This document shows, piece by piece, positions 7,468 through 15,671 of a stretch of 64,000 nucleotides of DNA. Position 1 is the first letter of the stretch; every line of letters starts with the position of its first letter. The stretch is from VXYL01 sp965200375 (GTDB lineage Bacteria; Pseudomonadota; Gammaproteobacteria; Pseudomonadales; Azotimanducaceae). The position numbers were made by a program, and so were the translations under genes. The stretch is from the NCBI GenBank assembly GCA_965200375.1, contig OZ241353.1, positions 3,714,008 through 3,778,007 of the forward strand. Direction: 5' to 3'. The notes under the pieces were generated by a model that saw only the letters and a program-made list of their open reading frames with translations, was not told where the DNA came from and searched no databases.

Positions 7468-9897
7468 CTATGGAACGGGGCGATCCGCCGTCTGCACGGC
7501 CGGCACCGCCAGCAAGCGCTGCCGAACCCGCGCCAGATGGTCGCGGTCCGCTACCGAGAGTTCCAAGCGCACGCTGGCGAGGTCCGCGGAACGCTCGTCG
7601 ACGACGATGTTGTCGATGCCGGCGTCGGCGGCGTTCGCCGCCGCGGCGATCTCCGCCACCATGCCCTTGCGCTGCCGCGCCGTGATCGCGAGGGCGGTGT
7701 CGAACTCGCCTTCGGTGCCCTCGGCCCAGCGCGCCGGCACTAGCTGGGCGGAACCGCGGCGGCGCAGCTCGGCGATGTTGTGGCAGGCATCCACATGCAC
7801 CACCAGGCCCTTGCCGGGCGTGGTGTGGCCGACCACCGGGTCCCCCGGCACCGGGCCGCAGCAGCGGCCATAGGAAATCACCAGCCCCTCCGTGCCCCGA
7901 ATCGCCACCGGCCCGCCGTGGTGCAGGTCCACCGCCTCGTAGGCGGGATTGTCGGCGGCCAACAGGCGCTGCGCGACGCTGTACGCCATCAGGTTGCCAA
8001 TGCCGATCTCCGCGAGCAGGTCGTCCAGGCGGCGCACGCCGAACTGACGAAAGACGCGGCGCAGGCGGCGGAAGTCCAGCGCCTTGATGGAGGTGCCGGC
8101 GTTGGCGAGCGAGCGGTCCAGGAGGCGCCGGCCCAAGCGCACCGATTCCGAACGCTGCTGCACCTTGAGGGCCTGGCGAATGGCGGCGCGGGCGCGGCTG
8201 GAGACGGTGAAGGTCAGCCAATCCGGGCTAGGGCTGGCGTAGCGCGAGGTGATGATCTCCACCGTCTGGCCGGACGCCAGCGGCGCCGACAGGGGCGCCA
8301 GGGCGCGGTCCACCCGGCAGCCGATGCAGTGGTTGCCGACGTCGGTGTGAACGGCGTAGGCGAAGTCCACCGGACAGGCGCCGCCCGGCAGCTCGAATAT
8401 CTCGCCCTTGGGGGTGAAGACGTACACCTCGTCCGGGAACAGGTCCATCTTCAGACTCTCGATGAACTCCAGGGAATTGCCCGCCCGGCGCTGCAGATCC
8501 AGGAGTCCTGCCACCCATTGGCGGGCCCGGGCCCGGCTGCCCTGCACGGCCTCGTCGTTTCGTTGCAGCCAGTGGCCAGCGATGCCGTGATCCGCCACGG
8601 CGTGCATTTGGCGGGTGCGCACCTGCACCTCGATGGGCGTCGCGTCCATGCCCACGAGGGCCGTGTGCAGGGACTGGTAGCCGTTGGTCTTGGGAATGGC
8701 GATGTAGTCCTTGAAGCGCCCGGCCACCGGTTTGTAGAGGTTGTGCAGCACGCCCAGGGCGCGATAGCACGCATCCACCCGGTCCACGATCACCTGGAAG
8801 CCGAAGGCGGCGGTGATTTCGGCGAAGGAGCGGCGCTGCACCTTCATCTTCCGATAGATGGAGTACAGGTGGCTGTCGTGGGACAGCACGGCGGCGTCGA
8901 TCCCCTCCCGGCGCAGGCTCGCCTCGATGGCCTGGCGCAACGCCCGCGACCGCCCCTTCCTGCCGCGCAGCACCGCTCCCACGGCCCGGCGCACGCGATC
9001 CGCTCGCAGCGGATAGAGGGCCTGGAAGGCGAGCTCCTCGAACTCCACGCGGACGCGGTTCATGCCGAGACGGTTGGCGATGGGGGCGTAGAAATCCAGC
9101 GTCTCCCGGGCGATGCGCTTGCGGGATTCGGCTGGCATCACGCCAATCGTGCGCATGTTGTGCAGGCGGTCCGCGAGCTTGACGAGGATGACGCGCAGGT
9201 CCCGGGCGGTCGCCATCGCCATCTTCTGGAAGTTCTCCGCCTGGGCCTCGGCGCGGGACTTGAAGATCGTTGCGAGCTTGGACACGCCATCGACGATTTC
9301 CGCTACTTCGTCGCCGAACGCCGCCGCCAGCGCCACCTTGGTGGAGGCGCTGTCCTCGAGCACGTCGTGCATGATGGCCGCGGCGATGGATTGCCAATCC
9401 ATGCGCATGGCAGCGAGGATGTCCGCCACTGCCAATGGATGCGTGATGTAGTCGTGGCCCGTGCGCCGCAACTGGCCGCTGTGGGCGGCCTTGGCGAAAT
9501 CGTAGGCCTGGCGCACCTTGGCGAGATCCGCCTCGGCCAAGTAGCCGGCCAGCGTCTCGACAAGACCGTCGATGGTGGTGGGCTCGGCGGTTTGAGGGGC
9601 CACCGCCTGGGCGCGCATCTGCGTCTGCAAGTAGCCTTTGATGCGCGGCTCCGGGCGGCGCGGCGCCAAGCCCTCGCGCCGCTTCACCAGCGGCTGCGTC
9701 TTTCCAGCCTTCCCAGCCTTTCCCCCGGCCTTTCCAGAGTCGCGCCGCTTGCGGACCAGACGACCGGCGGGCTTGCGTTCCAAGCCGCCTGCGTTGGCAC
9801 GGACACCGCGACCAGGGCCAGCGGAAGCGCCGTGGTCTTCGTCGGCTTGGCCTACGTCGTGGACATCGCGGACATCAAAGGTCGTCGTCTCGGTCAT
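7468..9897 (-). CDS. spoT: Bifunctional (p)ppGpp synthetase/hydrolase SpoT
   Basis: This enzyme makes and degrades the alarmone (p)ppGpp. The 809 residues contain an HD hydrolase domain with an intact HDVLEDS motif near 174, a synthetase domain with IPKTNGYQSLHT, a TGS domain with FTPKGEIFELP, and a C-terminal ACT domain. An intact HD motif argues for SpoT rather than RelA. The first 93 residues or so are an extra basic, Gly/Lys-repetitive tail (AGGKAGKAGK) absent from typical 700-residue SpoT. A start at Met94 (about 9618) would give standard length. As drawn it overlaps rpoZ by 23 bp, and recG follows. Confidence 0.93.
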   Translation of the reverse strand: MTETTTFDVRDVHDVGQADEDHGASAGPGRGVRANAGGLERKPAGRLVRKRRDSGKAGGKAGKAGKTQPLVKRREGLAPRRPEPRIKGYLQTQMRAQAVAPQTAEPTTIDGLVETLAGYLAEADLAKVRQAYDFAKAAHSGQLRRTGHDYITHPLAVADILAAMRMDWQSIAAAIMHDVLEDSASTKVALAAAFGDEVAEIVDGVSKLATIFKSRAEAQAENFQKMAMATARDLRVILVKLADRLHNMRTIGVMPAESRKRIARETLDFYAPIANRLGMNRVRVEFEELAFQALYPLRADRVRRAVGAVLRGRKGRSRALRQAIEASLRREGIDAAVLSHDSHLYSIYRKMKVQRRSFAEITAAFGFQVIVDRVDACYRALGVLHNLYKPVAGRFKDYIAIPKTNGYQSLHTALVGMDATPIEVQVRTRQMHAVADHGIAGHWLQRNDEAVQGSRARARQWVAGLLDLQRRAGNSLEFIESLKMDLFPDEVYVFTPKGEIFELPGGACPVDFAYAVHTDVGNHCIGCRVDRALAPLSAPLASGQTVEIITSRYASPSPDWLTFTVSSRARAAIRQALKVQQRSESVRLGRRLLDRSLANAGTSIKALDFRRLRRVFRQFGVRRLDDLLAEIGIGNLMAYSVAQRLLAADNPAYEAVDLHHGGPVAIRGTEGLVISYGRCCGPVPGDPVVGHTTPGKGLVVHVDACHNIAELRRRGSAQLVPARWAEGTEGEFDTALAITARQRKGMVAEIAAAANAADAGIDNIVVDERSADLASVRLELSVADRDHLARVRQRLLAVPAVQTADRPVP

Positions 9898-10162
9898 CTC
9901 CGTAGCCGAAGGGCGCCTCGAGCGCCTCCCGTTCCTGTTCCGCCTGCTGTATCACCGCGTCCGCGTCTTCGAGAACTTCCTCGGTAACCAGACCTTCGGC
10001 GACTTCGCGCAGGGCGATCACGGTAGCCTTGTCGTCCTCTTCGTCCACCAGCGGATCGACACCGCGATGGTGCAGCTGTCGGGCCCGGCGCGTGGCGCGC
10101 CGCACCAGTTCGAACCGGTTGTCTACATGTTCCAGGCAATCCTCGACGGTCACGCGGGCCAT
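9875..10162 (-). CDS. rpoZ: RNA polymerase omega subunit
   Basis: Omega helps assemble the beta' subunit of RNA polymerase. The 95-residue product starts MARVTVEDCLEHVDNRFELV, the typical family opening, followed by the conserved KATVIALREVAEGLV helix. The C-terminal tail is acidic and glutamate-rich, as is common. A GAGAGG Shine-Dalgarno sequence precedes the ATG. It lies in the conserved gmk-rpoZ-spoT order on the minus strand. Confidence 0.96.
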   Translation of the reverse strand: MARVTVEDCLEHVDNRFELVRRATRRARQLHHRGVDPLVDEEDDKATVIALREVAEGLVTEEVLEDADAVIQQAEQEREALEAPFGYGDDRDDDL

Positions 10163-10278
10163 GGTTCCTCTCTTCTGTTCCTGCCGTTCCTGTTCCTGCC
10201 GCTGCTCTGCTGCCGAAACGCTTGCTGCCGATGTCGCCAGCGTACCGCCGACGACACCGGGAGTCTAACCGCCAACAT

Positions 10279-10893
10279 CTACGGCGACAACAGTTGCCGC
10301 AGCAGAGTGCCGTGGTCGCGGCGCCGCAGCGCGACGCCTTCGCGGCTTGCCCGCACGATGCACCGAAGATCCCCCAAAGCGGTTTCGAAGTCGTCGTTGA
10401 CGACGACGTGGTCGAACTCGCCGTGGTGGGAGATGTCGGCCACTGCCTGCGCCATGCGCGCGGCTATCACCGCCGGCGCATCCTGGCCGCGGCCCTGCAG
10501 GCGGTCGAGGAGCGCCTGCCGCGACGGCGGCAGCACGAAAACGGAAACAGGATCGCGCCAGCGCTGCCGCACTTGCCGCGCACCTTGCCAATCTATTTCC
10601 AAAACGACGTCCCGACCGGCTGCGAAGGCATCCGCCACCATCCGCCGAGAGGTGCCGTAGGCGTGACCGAACACCTGCGCCCACTCCAGAAAGTCGCCGT
10701 CGTCGCGCATGGCCGCAAAACTGGCGGAGTCCGTGAAATGGTAGTGGACGCCGTCCACCTCGGCGGCGCGCTTGGGCCGGGTGGTGTGGGAGACGGATAC
10801 GCAAAGCGCCGGATCCTGCCGCACCAAGGCGTCCAGCAAGGTCGTCTTGCCGGCGCCCGAGGGCGCCGAAACGACAAACAGCCGTGCCGCCAC
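10279..10893 (-). CDS. gmk: Guanylate kinase
   Basis: Gmk phosphorylates GMP to GDP. The P-loop VVSAPSGAGKTT lies near residue 10, followed by VSHTTR, the HYHFTDSASF GMP-binding region, FLEWAQVFG, and the C-terminal VVNDDFETAL motif, all in family order. Three in-frame GTGs (10908, 10899, 10893) could be the start. The one at 10893 puts eight residues before SAPSG, as in many orthologues, and gives 204 residues; none has a clear Shine-Dalgarno sequence. The upstream GTGs and leader lie inside repeat B (10898-10980), so the repeat abuts or forms the translation start region. Confidence 0.93.
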   Translation of the reverse strand: MAARLFVVSAPSGAGKTTLLDALVRQDPALCVSVSHTTRPKRAAEVDGVHYHFTDSASFAAMRDDGDFLEWAQVFGHAYGTSRRMVADAFAAGRDVVLEIDWQGARQVRQRWRDPVSVFVLPPSRQALLDRLQGRGQDAPAVIAARMAQAVADISHHGEFDHVVVNDDFETALGDLRCIVRASREGVALRRRDHGTLLRQLLSP

Positions 10894-10897
10894 TAGC

Positions 10898-10980
10898 ACC
10901 AAAGCCACATTGGAGTGATGGTCCAGATCGGCACCCGTGCCGCCAGCTCATCCGTCATCGCAATCGGTTTGGCCCACTAG
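10898..10980 (+). repeat. Dispersed repeat B, copy 1
   Basis: About 80 bp here are found again, reverse-complemented, at 29556-29636 with around ten mismatches. The copy covers the gmk leader and probably the region just before its start codon. It contains CGGCACCCGTGCCG, a perfect 6-bp inverted repeat around CC, which is imperfect in the other copy. No coding sequence belongs to it. Its origin is unknown; it could be a small mobile repeat or a conserved regulatory leader. Confidence 0.8.
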
Positions 10981-11051
10981 CCCTTCGATTCCAGTCCATG
11001 CGGTCGTCGCCGGCACGTCGAGTCCGCCCACGCTGGCTGCCATGCGCCGAT

Positions 11052-11057
11052 TATAAT
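11052..11057 (+). promoter_or_regulatory. Consensus -10 box upstream of rph
   Basis: A perfect TATAAT lies 34 bp before the rph ATG in otherwise GC-rich DNA. The hexamer 17 bp upstream (CACGCT) is a poor -35. AAGGA at about 11079-11083 then gives a good Shine-Dalgarno spacing to the ATG at 11091. A promoter for rph-pyrE is likely but not proven. Confidence 0.5.
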
Positions 11058-11090
11058 GTTCCCCTTGAACACACCCCGAAGGACCACCGC

Positions 11091-11849
11091 ATGGCTTGGC
11101 AAAGGCCGAGCGGCCGGGCCGCCGACGAAGCGCGTCCGGTGGCCATCACGCGCAACTTCACCCGCCACGCCGCCGGCTCGGTGCTGATCGCCTTCGGCGA
11201 CACCCAGGTGATCTGCACGGCGAGCGTGGAAAAGGGCGTGCCGGCCTTTCTGCGGGGCCAGGGCAGCGGCTGGCTGACGGCGGAATACGGCATGCTGCCG
11301 GCGGCCACCCACACCCGCACGGACCGCGAAGCGGCCCGGGGCCGGCAGAGCGGCAGGACGGTGGAGATACAGCGTCTGATCGGACGCTCGCTGCGCGCGG
11401 CCGTGAGCATGAAGGCGCTCGGCGAACGCACGGTGCGCATCGACTGCGACGTGTTGCAGGCGGATGGCGGCACCCGCACCGCGGCCATCACCGGGGGCTA
11501 CGTGGCGCTGGTGGACGCCGTGGCGAAGGTGGCGCCCGAGGCGCTCGTGGGCTGGGTCGCTTCGGTCTCGGTGGGGGTCTGGCGCGGGCGGTGCGTGCTG
11601 GACCTGGACTACGCCGAGGACTCCAACGCCGAAACCGACATGAACGTGGTGATGACCACCAAGCCGGCAGGCGCTGCGGCGGCGGGCTGCTTGGAGGGCG
11701 GCCATCCCGGGCAGCGCGGCTTCATCGAAGTGCAGGGCACGGCCGAGAACGGCGGTACGCTGGCGCGGGGCGCCCTCGACGAACTGCTGGCGCTGGCGGA
11801 AGGCGGCATCGCTGCGTTGTTCGACGCGCAGCAGCGCGCGCTGGCCTGA
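11091..11849 (+). CDS. rph: Ribonuclease PH
   Basis: RNase PH trims tRNA 3' ends by phosphorolysis. The 252 residues carry FGDTQVICTASVE, the RxxGRxxEIQRLIGRSLR substrate region, IDCDVLQADGGTRTAAITGG and the C-terminal IEVQGTAE motif. Oddly, about 17 extra residues (around 190-206, KPAGAAAAGCLEGGHPGQRG) interrupt the strand where the family normally has the short turn MTEDGR before IEVQ. A Shine-Dalgarno AAGGA and a TATAAT precede the ATG. pyrE follows after 3 bp, as in many gammaproteobacteria. Confidence 0.95.
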   Translation: MAWQRPSGRAADEARPVAITRNFTRHAAGSVLIAFGDTQVICTASVEKGVPAFLRGQGSGWLTAEYGMLPAATHTRTDREAARGRQSGRTVEIQRLIGRSLRAAVSMKALGERTVRIDCDVLQADGGTRTAAITGGYVALVDAVAKVAPEALVGWVASVSVGVWRGRCVLDLDYAEDSNAETDMNVVMTTKPAGAAAAGCLEGGHPGQRGFIEVQGTAENGGTLARGALDELLALAEGGIAALFDAQQRALA

Positions 11850-11852
11850 GCC

Positions 11853-12566
11853 GTGAGCGAAGCCGCGGGCTTCCTCGCCGCCATGATCGATCGCGGCGTG
11901 TTGAGGTTCGGCGACTTCCTGCTCAAGTCGGGCCGTCGCAGTCCGTACTTCTTCGACTTGGGGCAGGTCGCCGATGGCGACGGCCTCGCCCTGCTCGGCC
12001 GCGCTTACGCGGACCAGGTGTCCCGGCTGCCGACGCCGCCGGAAGTCCTGTTCGGCCCCGCCTACAAGGGCATTCCCATCGCCGTTGCCGCAGCGGTGGC
12101 AATGGCCGCTGCCGGCCAGCCAGTGGACGTGGCCTTCAATCGCAAGGAGGCCAAGACGCATGGCGAAGGCGGGGTGCTGGTCGGTGCCCCGATGGCCGGC
12201 CGCAGAGTCGTCGTGGTGGACGACGTGGTGACCAACGGCACCGCCAAGCGGGAGGCGTTCGCTGCGATCGCTGGCGCCGGCGGCGAAGTGGTTGGCGTGG
12301 TGTTGGCGTTGGACCGCCAGGAGGCGACCGACGGCATCACTGCGGTAGCGGCCCTGGGGGCCGAGCATGGCATTCCCGTGCTCTCCGTTGCCACCGCGCA
12401 GGACCTCTTGGCGCTGCTCGCGGAAAAAGCCGAGCGTCGAATGGAACGGAATGCCGCCCCCCGCGCGGGAACATGCTCCGCAAGTGCCGAATTCGCCGCC
12501 GAACATGCGCGCCTGCGGAACTATCTGCAGACGGCCGGCGACGCCCCCGGCTGCGGGACGCGCTAG
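11853..12566 (+). CDS. pyrE: Orotate phosphoribosyltransferase
   Basis: PyrE joins orotate to PRPP to make orotidine monophosphate in pyrimidine synthesis. The 237 residues include LKSGRRSPYFFDLG, FGPAYKGIP, the FNRKEAKTHGEGG flexible loop and the PRPP-binding VVVVDDVVTNGT. A GTG start just 3 bp after the rph stop implies an operon. The last 25 residues or so extend past the usual end (about 213 residues) and are Cys/Ala rich. Confidence 0.96.
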   Translation: MSEAAGFLAAMIDRGVLRFGDFLLKSGRRSPYFFDLGQVADGDGLALLGRAYADQVSRLPTPPEVLFGPAYKGIPIAVAAAVAMAAAGQPVDVAFNRKEAKTHGEGGVLVGAPMAGRRVVVVDDVVTNGTAKREAFAAIAGAGGEVVGVVLALDRQEATDGITAVAALGAEHGIPVLSVATAQDLLALLAEKAERRMERNAAPRAGTCSASAEFAAEHARLRNYLQTAGDAPGCGTR

Positions 12567-12588
12567 GACCCTCGGTACTCGCCGATTG

Positions 12589-13593
12589 ATGTCACGGCTC
12601 GAGGAGGCCCCGGCGCCAGCGGACGACGGCCATGCCACGGGCGGCGACGTGCCGACCCACGACTACGTCGCGTTCTGCATGCGCTGGCGTTCGCAGGTGC
12701 CGCTGCCCCTGCCGGCGTCCGGCCAGGCCGAGCCTGTCGACGAAGCCGACATGACGCTGCGCCTCGCAGAAGTGCCGCGAAGGCTGCATCGGCCGGCTGC
12801 GGAACGCCACATAGACACGCCGCAACGCAAGGCCCGCTGGCAGGCCGCGGCGGGCGAGTTCCTGATGCACGTCGACCGCATCGGCAGCATCTACATCGAC
12901 GACGCCCGCACCGTGCTGGCCCAGCCGAGCGGATCGCCGGATCGGTTCGGCCGGTTCATGTACCGGGTGTTGTCCACCGTGGTGCTGCAGCAGTGCGGCA
13001 TGACGCCCTTCCACGCAAGCGCCAGCGCCACCGAAGACGGCGCTCTGGTGTTCCTCGGCGCTTCCGGCGCCGGCAAGTCCACCTTGGCGGCCACCCTGGC
13101 GGCGCGCGGGATGCCGCTGATGGCCGACGACTTGACGGCGGTACGCGTCGCCTCGAGCGGCAGCGTCGAGGCATGGCCGGCGTTTCCTGGCGTACGTCTC
13201 TGGGGCGAGGCGGTGGAAAGGCTTGGCTCGCACCAAGCGCCGGAACCCCTGGTGCGCGGCGGCAAGCTGTACGTGCCGTGCATGGCGCATTCGACGCCGC
13301 TGCCGATCCGGGCCGTCTACTTGCTGGCGACGAGCGGCTCGTCAGCAGGGCCGGCGCGACGAGATTTCGACATCGAGCGCGTACCAAGGCTGGAGGCGTA
13401 CCGGCTGCTCCATAGGAACATCCTGAGGTTCAACTACGCAGCCGGGCTCGGCTGCAGGGACGCCCACTTCCGCCACCTGCTCGCGCTGTCGCGGCAGGTG
13501 CCGTTGTATCGCGCTACGAGGCCCAGCGACCAGCGGGGCACCAGTCCGGATGCGTTTGCGGAGCGGATCCTGGCGCACCTGCGCGCATCCTAG
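12589..13593 (+). CDS. HPr-kinase/PEPCK-fold P-loop protein, orphan
   Basis: This 334-residue protein has a P-loop GASGAGKST at about 157-165 inside the layout of HPr kinase/phosphatase relatives: an N-terminal variable domain (1-130), MTPFHASASA just before the P-loop, an MADDLTAVR motif about 20 residues after it, then PAFPGVRLWGEAVERLG. Such proteins are often labelled HprK-related kinases and sometimes occur in peptide or nucleotidyltransferase clusters; here no partner is adjacent. True HprK capture-loop motifs are not obvious, so regulation of HPr is not claimed. The ATG at 12589 is preferred because the frame upstream runs inside pyrE. Confidence 0.7.
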   Translation: MSRLEEAPAPADDGHATGGDVPTHDYVAFCMRWRSQVPLPLPASGQAEPVDEADMTLRLAEVPRRLHRPAAERHIDTPQRKARWQAAAGEFLMHVDRIGSIYIDDARTVLAQPSGSPDRFGRFMYRVLSTVVLQQCGMTPFHASASATEDGALVFLGASGAGKSTLAATLAARGMPLMADDLTAVRVASSGSVEAWPAFPGVRLWGEAVERLGSHQAPEPLVRGGKLYVPCMAHSTPLPIRAVYLLATSGSSAGPARRDFDIERVPRLEAYRLLHRNILRFNYAAGLGCRDAHFRHLLALSRQVPLYRATRPSDQRGTSPDAFAERILAHLRAS

Positions 13594-13681
13594 CCGGGCC
13601 CATGCCTGGCAGCAGCCGGCGCACGCAAGCTGGTAGGATGCCGGCCATCGCTGCGGACTGCCGCGCCCTGCGGAGACCATC

Positions 13682-14458
13682 GTGCTTGCCGTCATTTCGC
13701 CCGCCAAGTCCCTGGACTTCGAGACGCCCCCGACCACCCGCAAGGCCACCGCGCCAACCTTCGGCCGGCAGGCGGCAACGCTGATCGGGGAGTTGCGCAA
13801 GCTCTCCCCGGGCGAGGTGTCGGACCTGATGAGCATCAGCGCCAAGCTCGGCGAGTTGAACTGCAATCGCTACAACGAGTGGCGGGCGGACGGCACCGGC
13901 GGCAAACAGGCGGCACTGGCGTTCACCGGAGACGTCTACATGGGGCTCGGGGCGTGGCACATGGATGCCCGGGATCTCTCCTCCCTGCAGCGGCGCGTGC
14001 GCATCCTGTCGGGGCTCTACGGCCTGCTCAAGCCATTGGACAGCATCCAGCCCTATCGCCTGGAAATGGGCACGGCGTTCGCCAACCCTCGCGGCAAGGA
14101 TCTGTACGCCTTCTGGGGCAGCCGCATCGCCGACGCCTTGAACGCCGAACTCGCTGGCCACCGCAACAAGACGCTGGTGAACCTGGCCTCGAACGAATAC
14201 TGGCAGGCGGTGGACCCGGATGCCATCGAGCCGCGGATACGGGTGCTGCACACGCGCTTCCTGGACCGCAAGAACGGCCAGTACAAGATCGTCAGCTTCT
14301 ACGCCAAGAAGGCGCGAGGCCTCATGGCCCGCTACATCGCCCGGCAGCGGGCGGAGACCGTCAAGGCTCTGAAGGACTTCGACAGCGGCGGCTACCGCTA
14401 CTCGGCGCCGCACTCCCGGGACGGCGAGCTGGCCTTCGTGCGCGACCGTTCGCCGTGA
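13682..14458 (+). CDS. yaaA: YaaA family peroxide-stress protein
   Basis: YaaA (DUF328) limits free iron and oxidative DNA damage in E. coli. The 258-residue protein starts MLAVISPAKSLDFETP from a GTG and has the family hallmarks YGLLKPLDSIQPYRLEMG, VNLASNEYW and IVSFYAKKARGLMARYI. Length and order match the family. Its last 61 bp overlap, tail to tail, the 3' end of the terC-like gene on the other strand. Confidence 0.95.
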   Translation: MLAVISPAKSLDFETPPTTRKATAPTFGRQAATLIGELRKLSPGEVSDLMSISAKLGELNCNRYNEWRADGTGGKQAALAFTGDVYMGLGAWHMDARDLSSLQRRVRILSGLYGLLKPLDSIQPYRLEMGTAFANPRGKDLYAFWGSRIADALNAELAGHRNKTLVNLASNEYWQAVDPDAIEPRIRVLHTRFLDRKNGQYKIVSFYAKKARGLMARYIARQRAETVKALKDFDSGGYRYSAPHSRDGELAFVRDRSP

Positions 14459-15231
14459 TCGGCGCCGTTGCCCGGCGCTGCGTCCAGCTGGATCAAGTCG
14501 CCTAGCTGCGCCTTGCGGAGCTTGATGGACTTGCGGCGACTGGCGCGAATGTTGAGCAGCTCGACGCCGAACGAGAAGGCCATCGCCGTGTAGATGTAGC
14601 CCTTCGGCACCCGAATCTCCAAGCCCTCCGCCACCAGCGCGAAGCCGATCAGCACCAGAAACGACAGCGCCAGCATCTTCACCGTGGGATTGCTCTCCAC
14701 GAAGGCGCTCACCTGGCCCGCGGCCAGCATCATCACCAGCACCGCGGCCACGATGGCGGCGACCATCACCGGCACCTGGTCCACCAGCCCCACCGCGGTG
14801 ATCACCGAATCCAGAGAAAACACGATGTCGATGATGGCTATCTGCACCAGCACGGCGGCAAAGCCCGTGCCGAGACCGGGCCGCTTGGCGGGCTCCTCCA
14901 CTTCCAGCGAGTTGTGAATTTCTCGGGTCGCCTTGGCGATGAGGAACGCGCCGCCACAGAACAGGATGAGGTCGCGCCCGGAGACGCCGCGCCCGAGCAC
15001 TGCGAACAAGTCCGCGGTCAGCCCCATCACCCAGGACAGGGACAGCAGGAGCCCGATGCGGGTACACATGGCAAGGCCCAGGCCCAGTACCCGAGCCCGG
15101 GGCTGCTGCGCCGGAGGCAGGCGGCTGGTGAGCACGCTGATGAAGATCACGTTGTCGATGCCGAGCACGATCTCCAGCGCCGCCAACGTGGCGAACGCGG
15201 CCCACACTTGGGGATCGGCAAGGAGTTCCAC
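14398..15231 (-). CDS. TerC family integral membrane protein
   Basis: TerC-family proteins are multi-pass inner-membrane proteins linked to manganese export or tellurite resistance. This product has 277 residues with about seven hydrophobic segments. The signature LEIVLGIDNVIFISVL at about 20-35 is present, as is the second acidic membrane motif IDIVFSLDSVITAVG. The GTG at 15231 is chosen because VELLADPQVWAAF is the normal family N-terminus. The C-terminal 30 residues are polar and overlap yaaA on the opposite strand, so the true end may be naturally extended. A metal substrate is an inference from the family. Confidence 0.88.
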   Translation of the reverse strand: MELLADPQVWAAFATLAALEIVLGIDNVIFISVLTSRLPPAQQPRARVLGLGLAMCTRIGLLLSLSWVMGLTADLFAVLGRGVSGRDLILFCGGAFLIAKATREIHNSLEVEEPAKRPGLGTGFAAVLVQIAIIDIVFSLDSVITAVGLVDQVPVMVAAIVAAVLVMMLAAGQVSAFVESNPTVKMLALSFLVLIGFALVAEGLEIRVPKGYIYTAMAFSFGVELLNIRASRRKSIKLRKAQLGDLIQLDAAPGNGADHGERSRTKASSPSRECGAE

Positions 15232-15347
15232 GGGGCTCGGGGCAGCCTCTGCAAGCCAACGGCCGCGGCCATTGAAGCACGAACGACGGTATGATGCGGC
15301 GCTTCGGCGCCGTGAGGCCCCGATGGAAGGTCGAGGAAGGAACGCCG

Positions 15348-15671
15348 ATGAACAACGCATTCAGCGACGCCGTCGAGGCTGCCGTCTTTCGCCGCCTGCT
15401 GGCCCACCTCGACGCCAACAGGAACGTGCAGAACATCGATCTGATGAACCTCGCTGGCTTCTGCCGCAACTGCCTGGCCAAGTGGTACGTGGCCGCCGCC
15501 GAAGAGCGCGGCGAGCAGGTGGACTACGAAGCGGCCCGGGAGCGGGTGTACGGGATGTCCTATCGCGAGTGGAAGGCCCGCTACCAGTCCGACGCCAGCG
15601 CCGAGCAGCTTGCGGCTTTCGGCGCCGCTGGCCATGCGGACGGCGCCGGCGCTGCCGCCGAAGAGCCCTGA
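15348..15671 (+). CDS. DUF1244 family small protein
   Basis: This 107-residue protein has the DUF1244 pattern: NVQNIDLMNLAGFCRNCLAKWY with two cysteines three residues apart, then YGMSYREWKARYQ and ASAEQLAAF. The function is unknown; the CxxC could bind metal or be redox active. GAGGAAGG lies 7 bp upstream of the ATG, a strong Shine-Dalgarno sequence that settles the start. Its stop overlaps the lepB ATG (TGATG), so the genes are co-transcribed. The Ala/Gly-rich last 12 residues look disordered. Confidence 0.88.
   Translation: MNNAFSDAVEAAVFRRLLAHLDANRNVQNIDLMNLAGFCRNCLAKWYVAAAEERGEQVDYEAARERVYGMSYREWKARYQSDASAEQLAAFGAAGHADGAGAAAEEP

Noticed and set aside
2531..7873. A 1780-codon open frame on the plus strand
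   Set aside because: It runs antisense to recG, hemC and spoT ends, is Arg/Gly/Pro-rich without domains, and arises from the high GC third-position bias.
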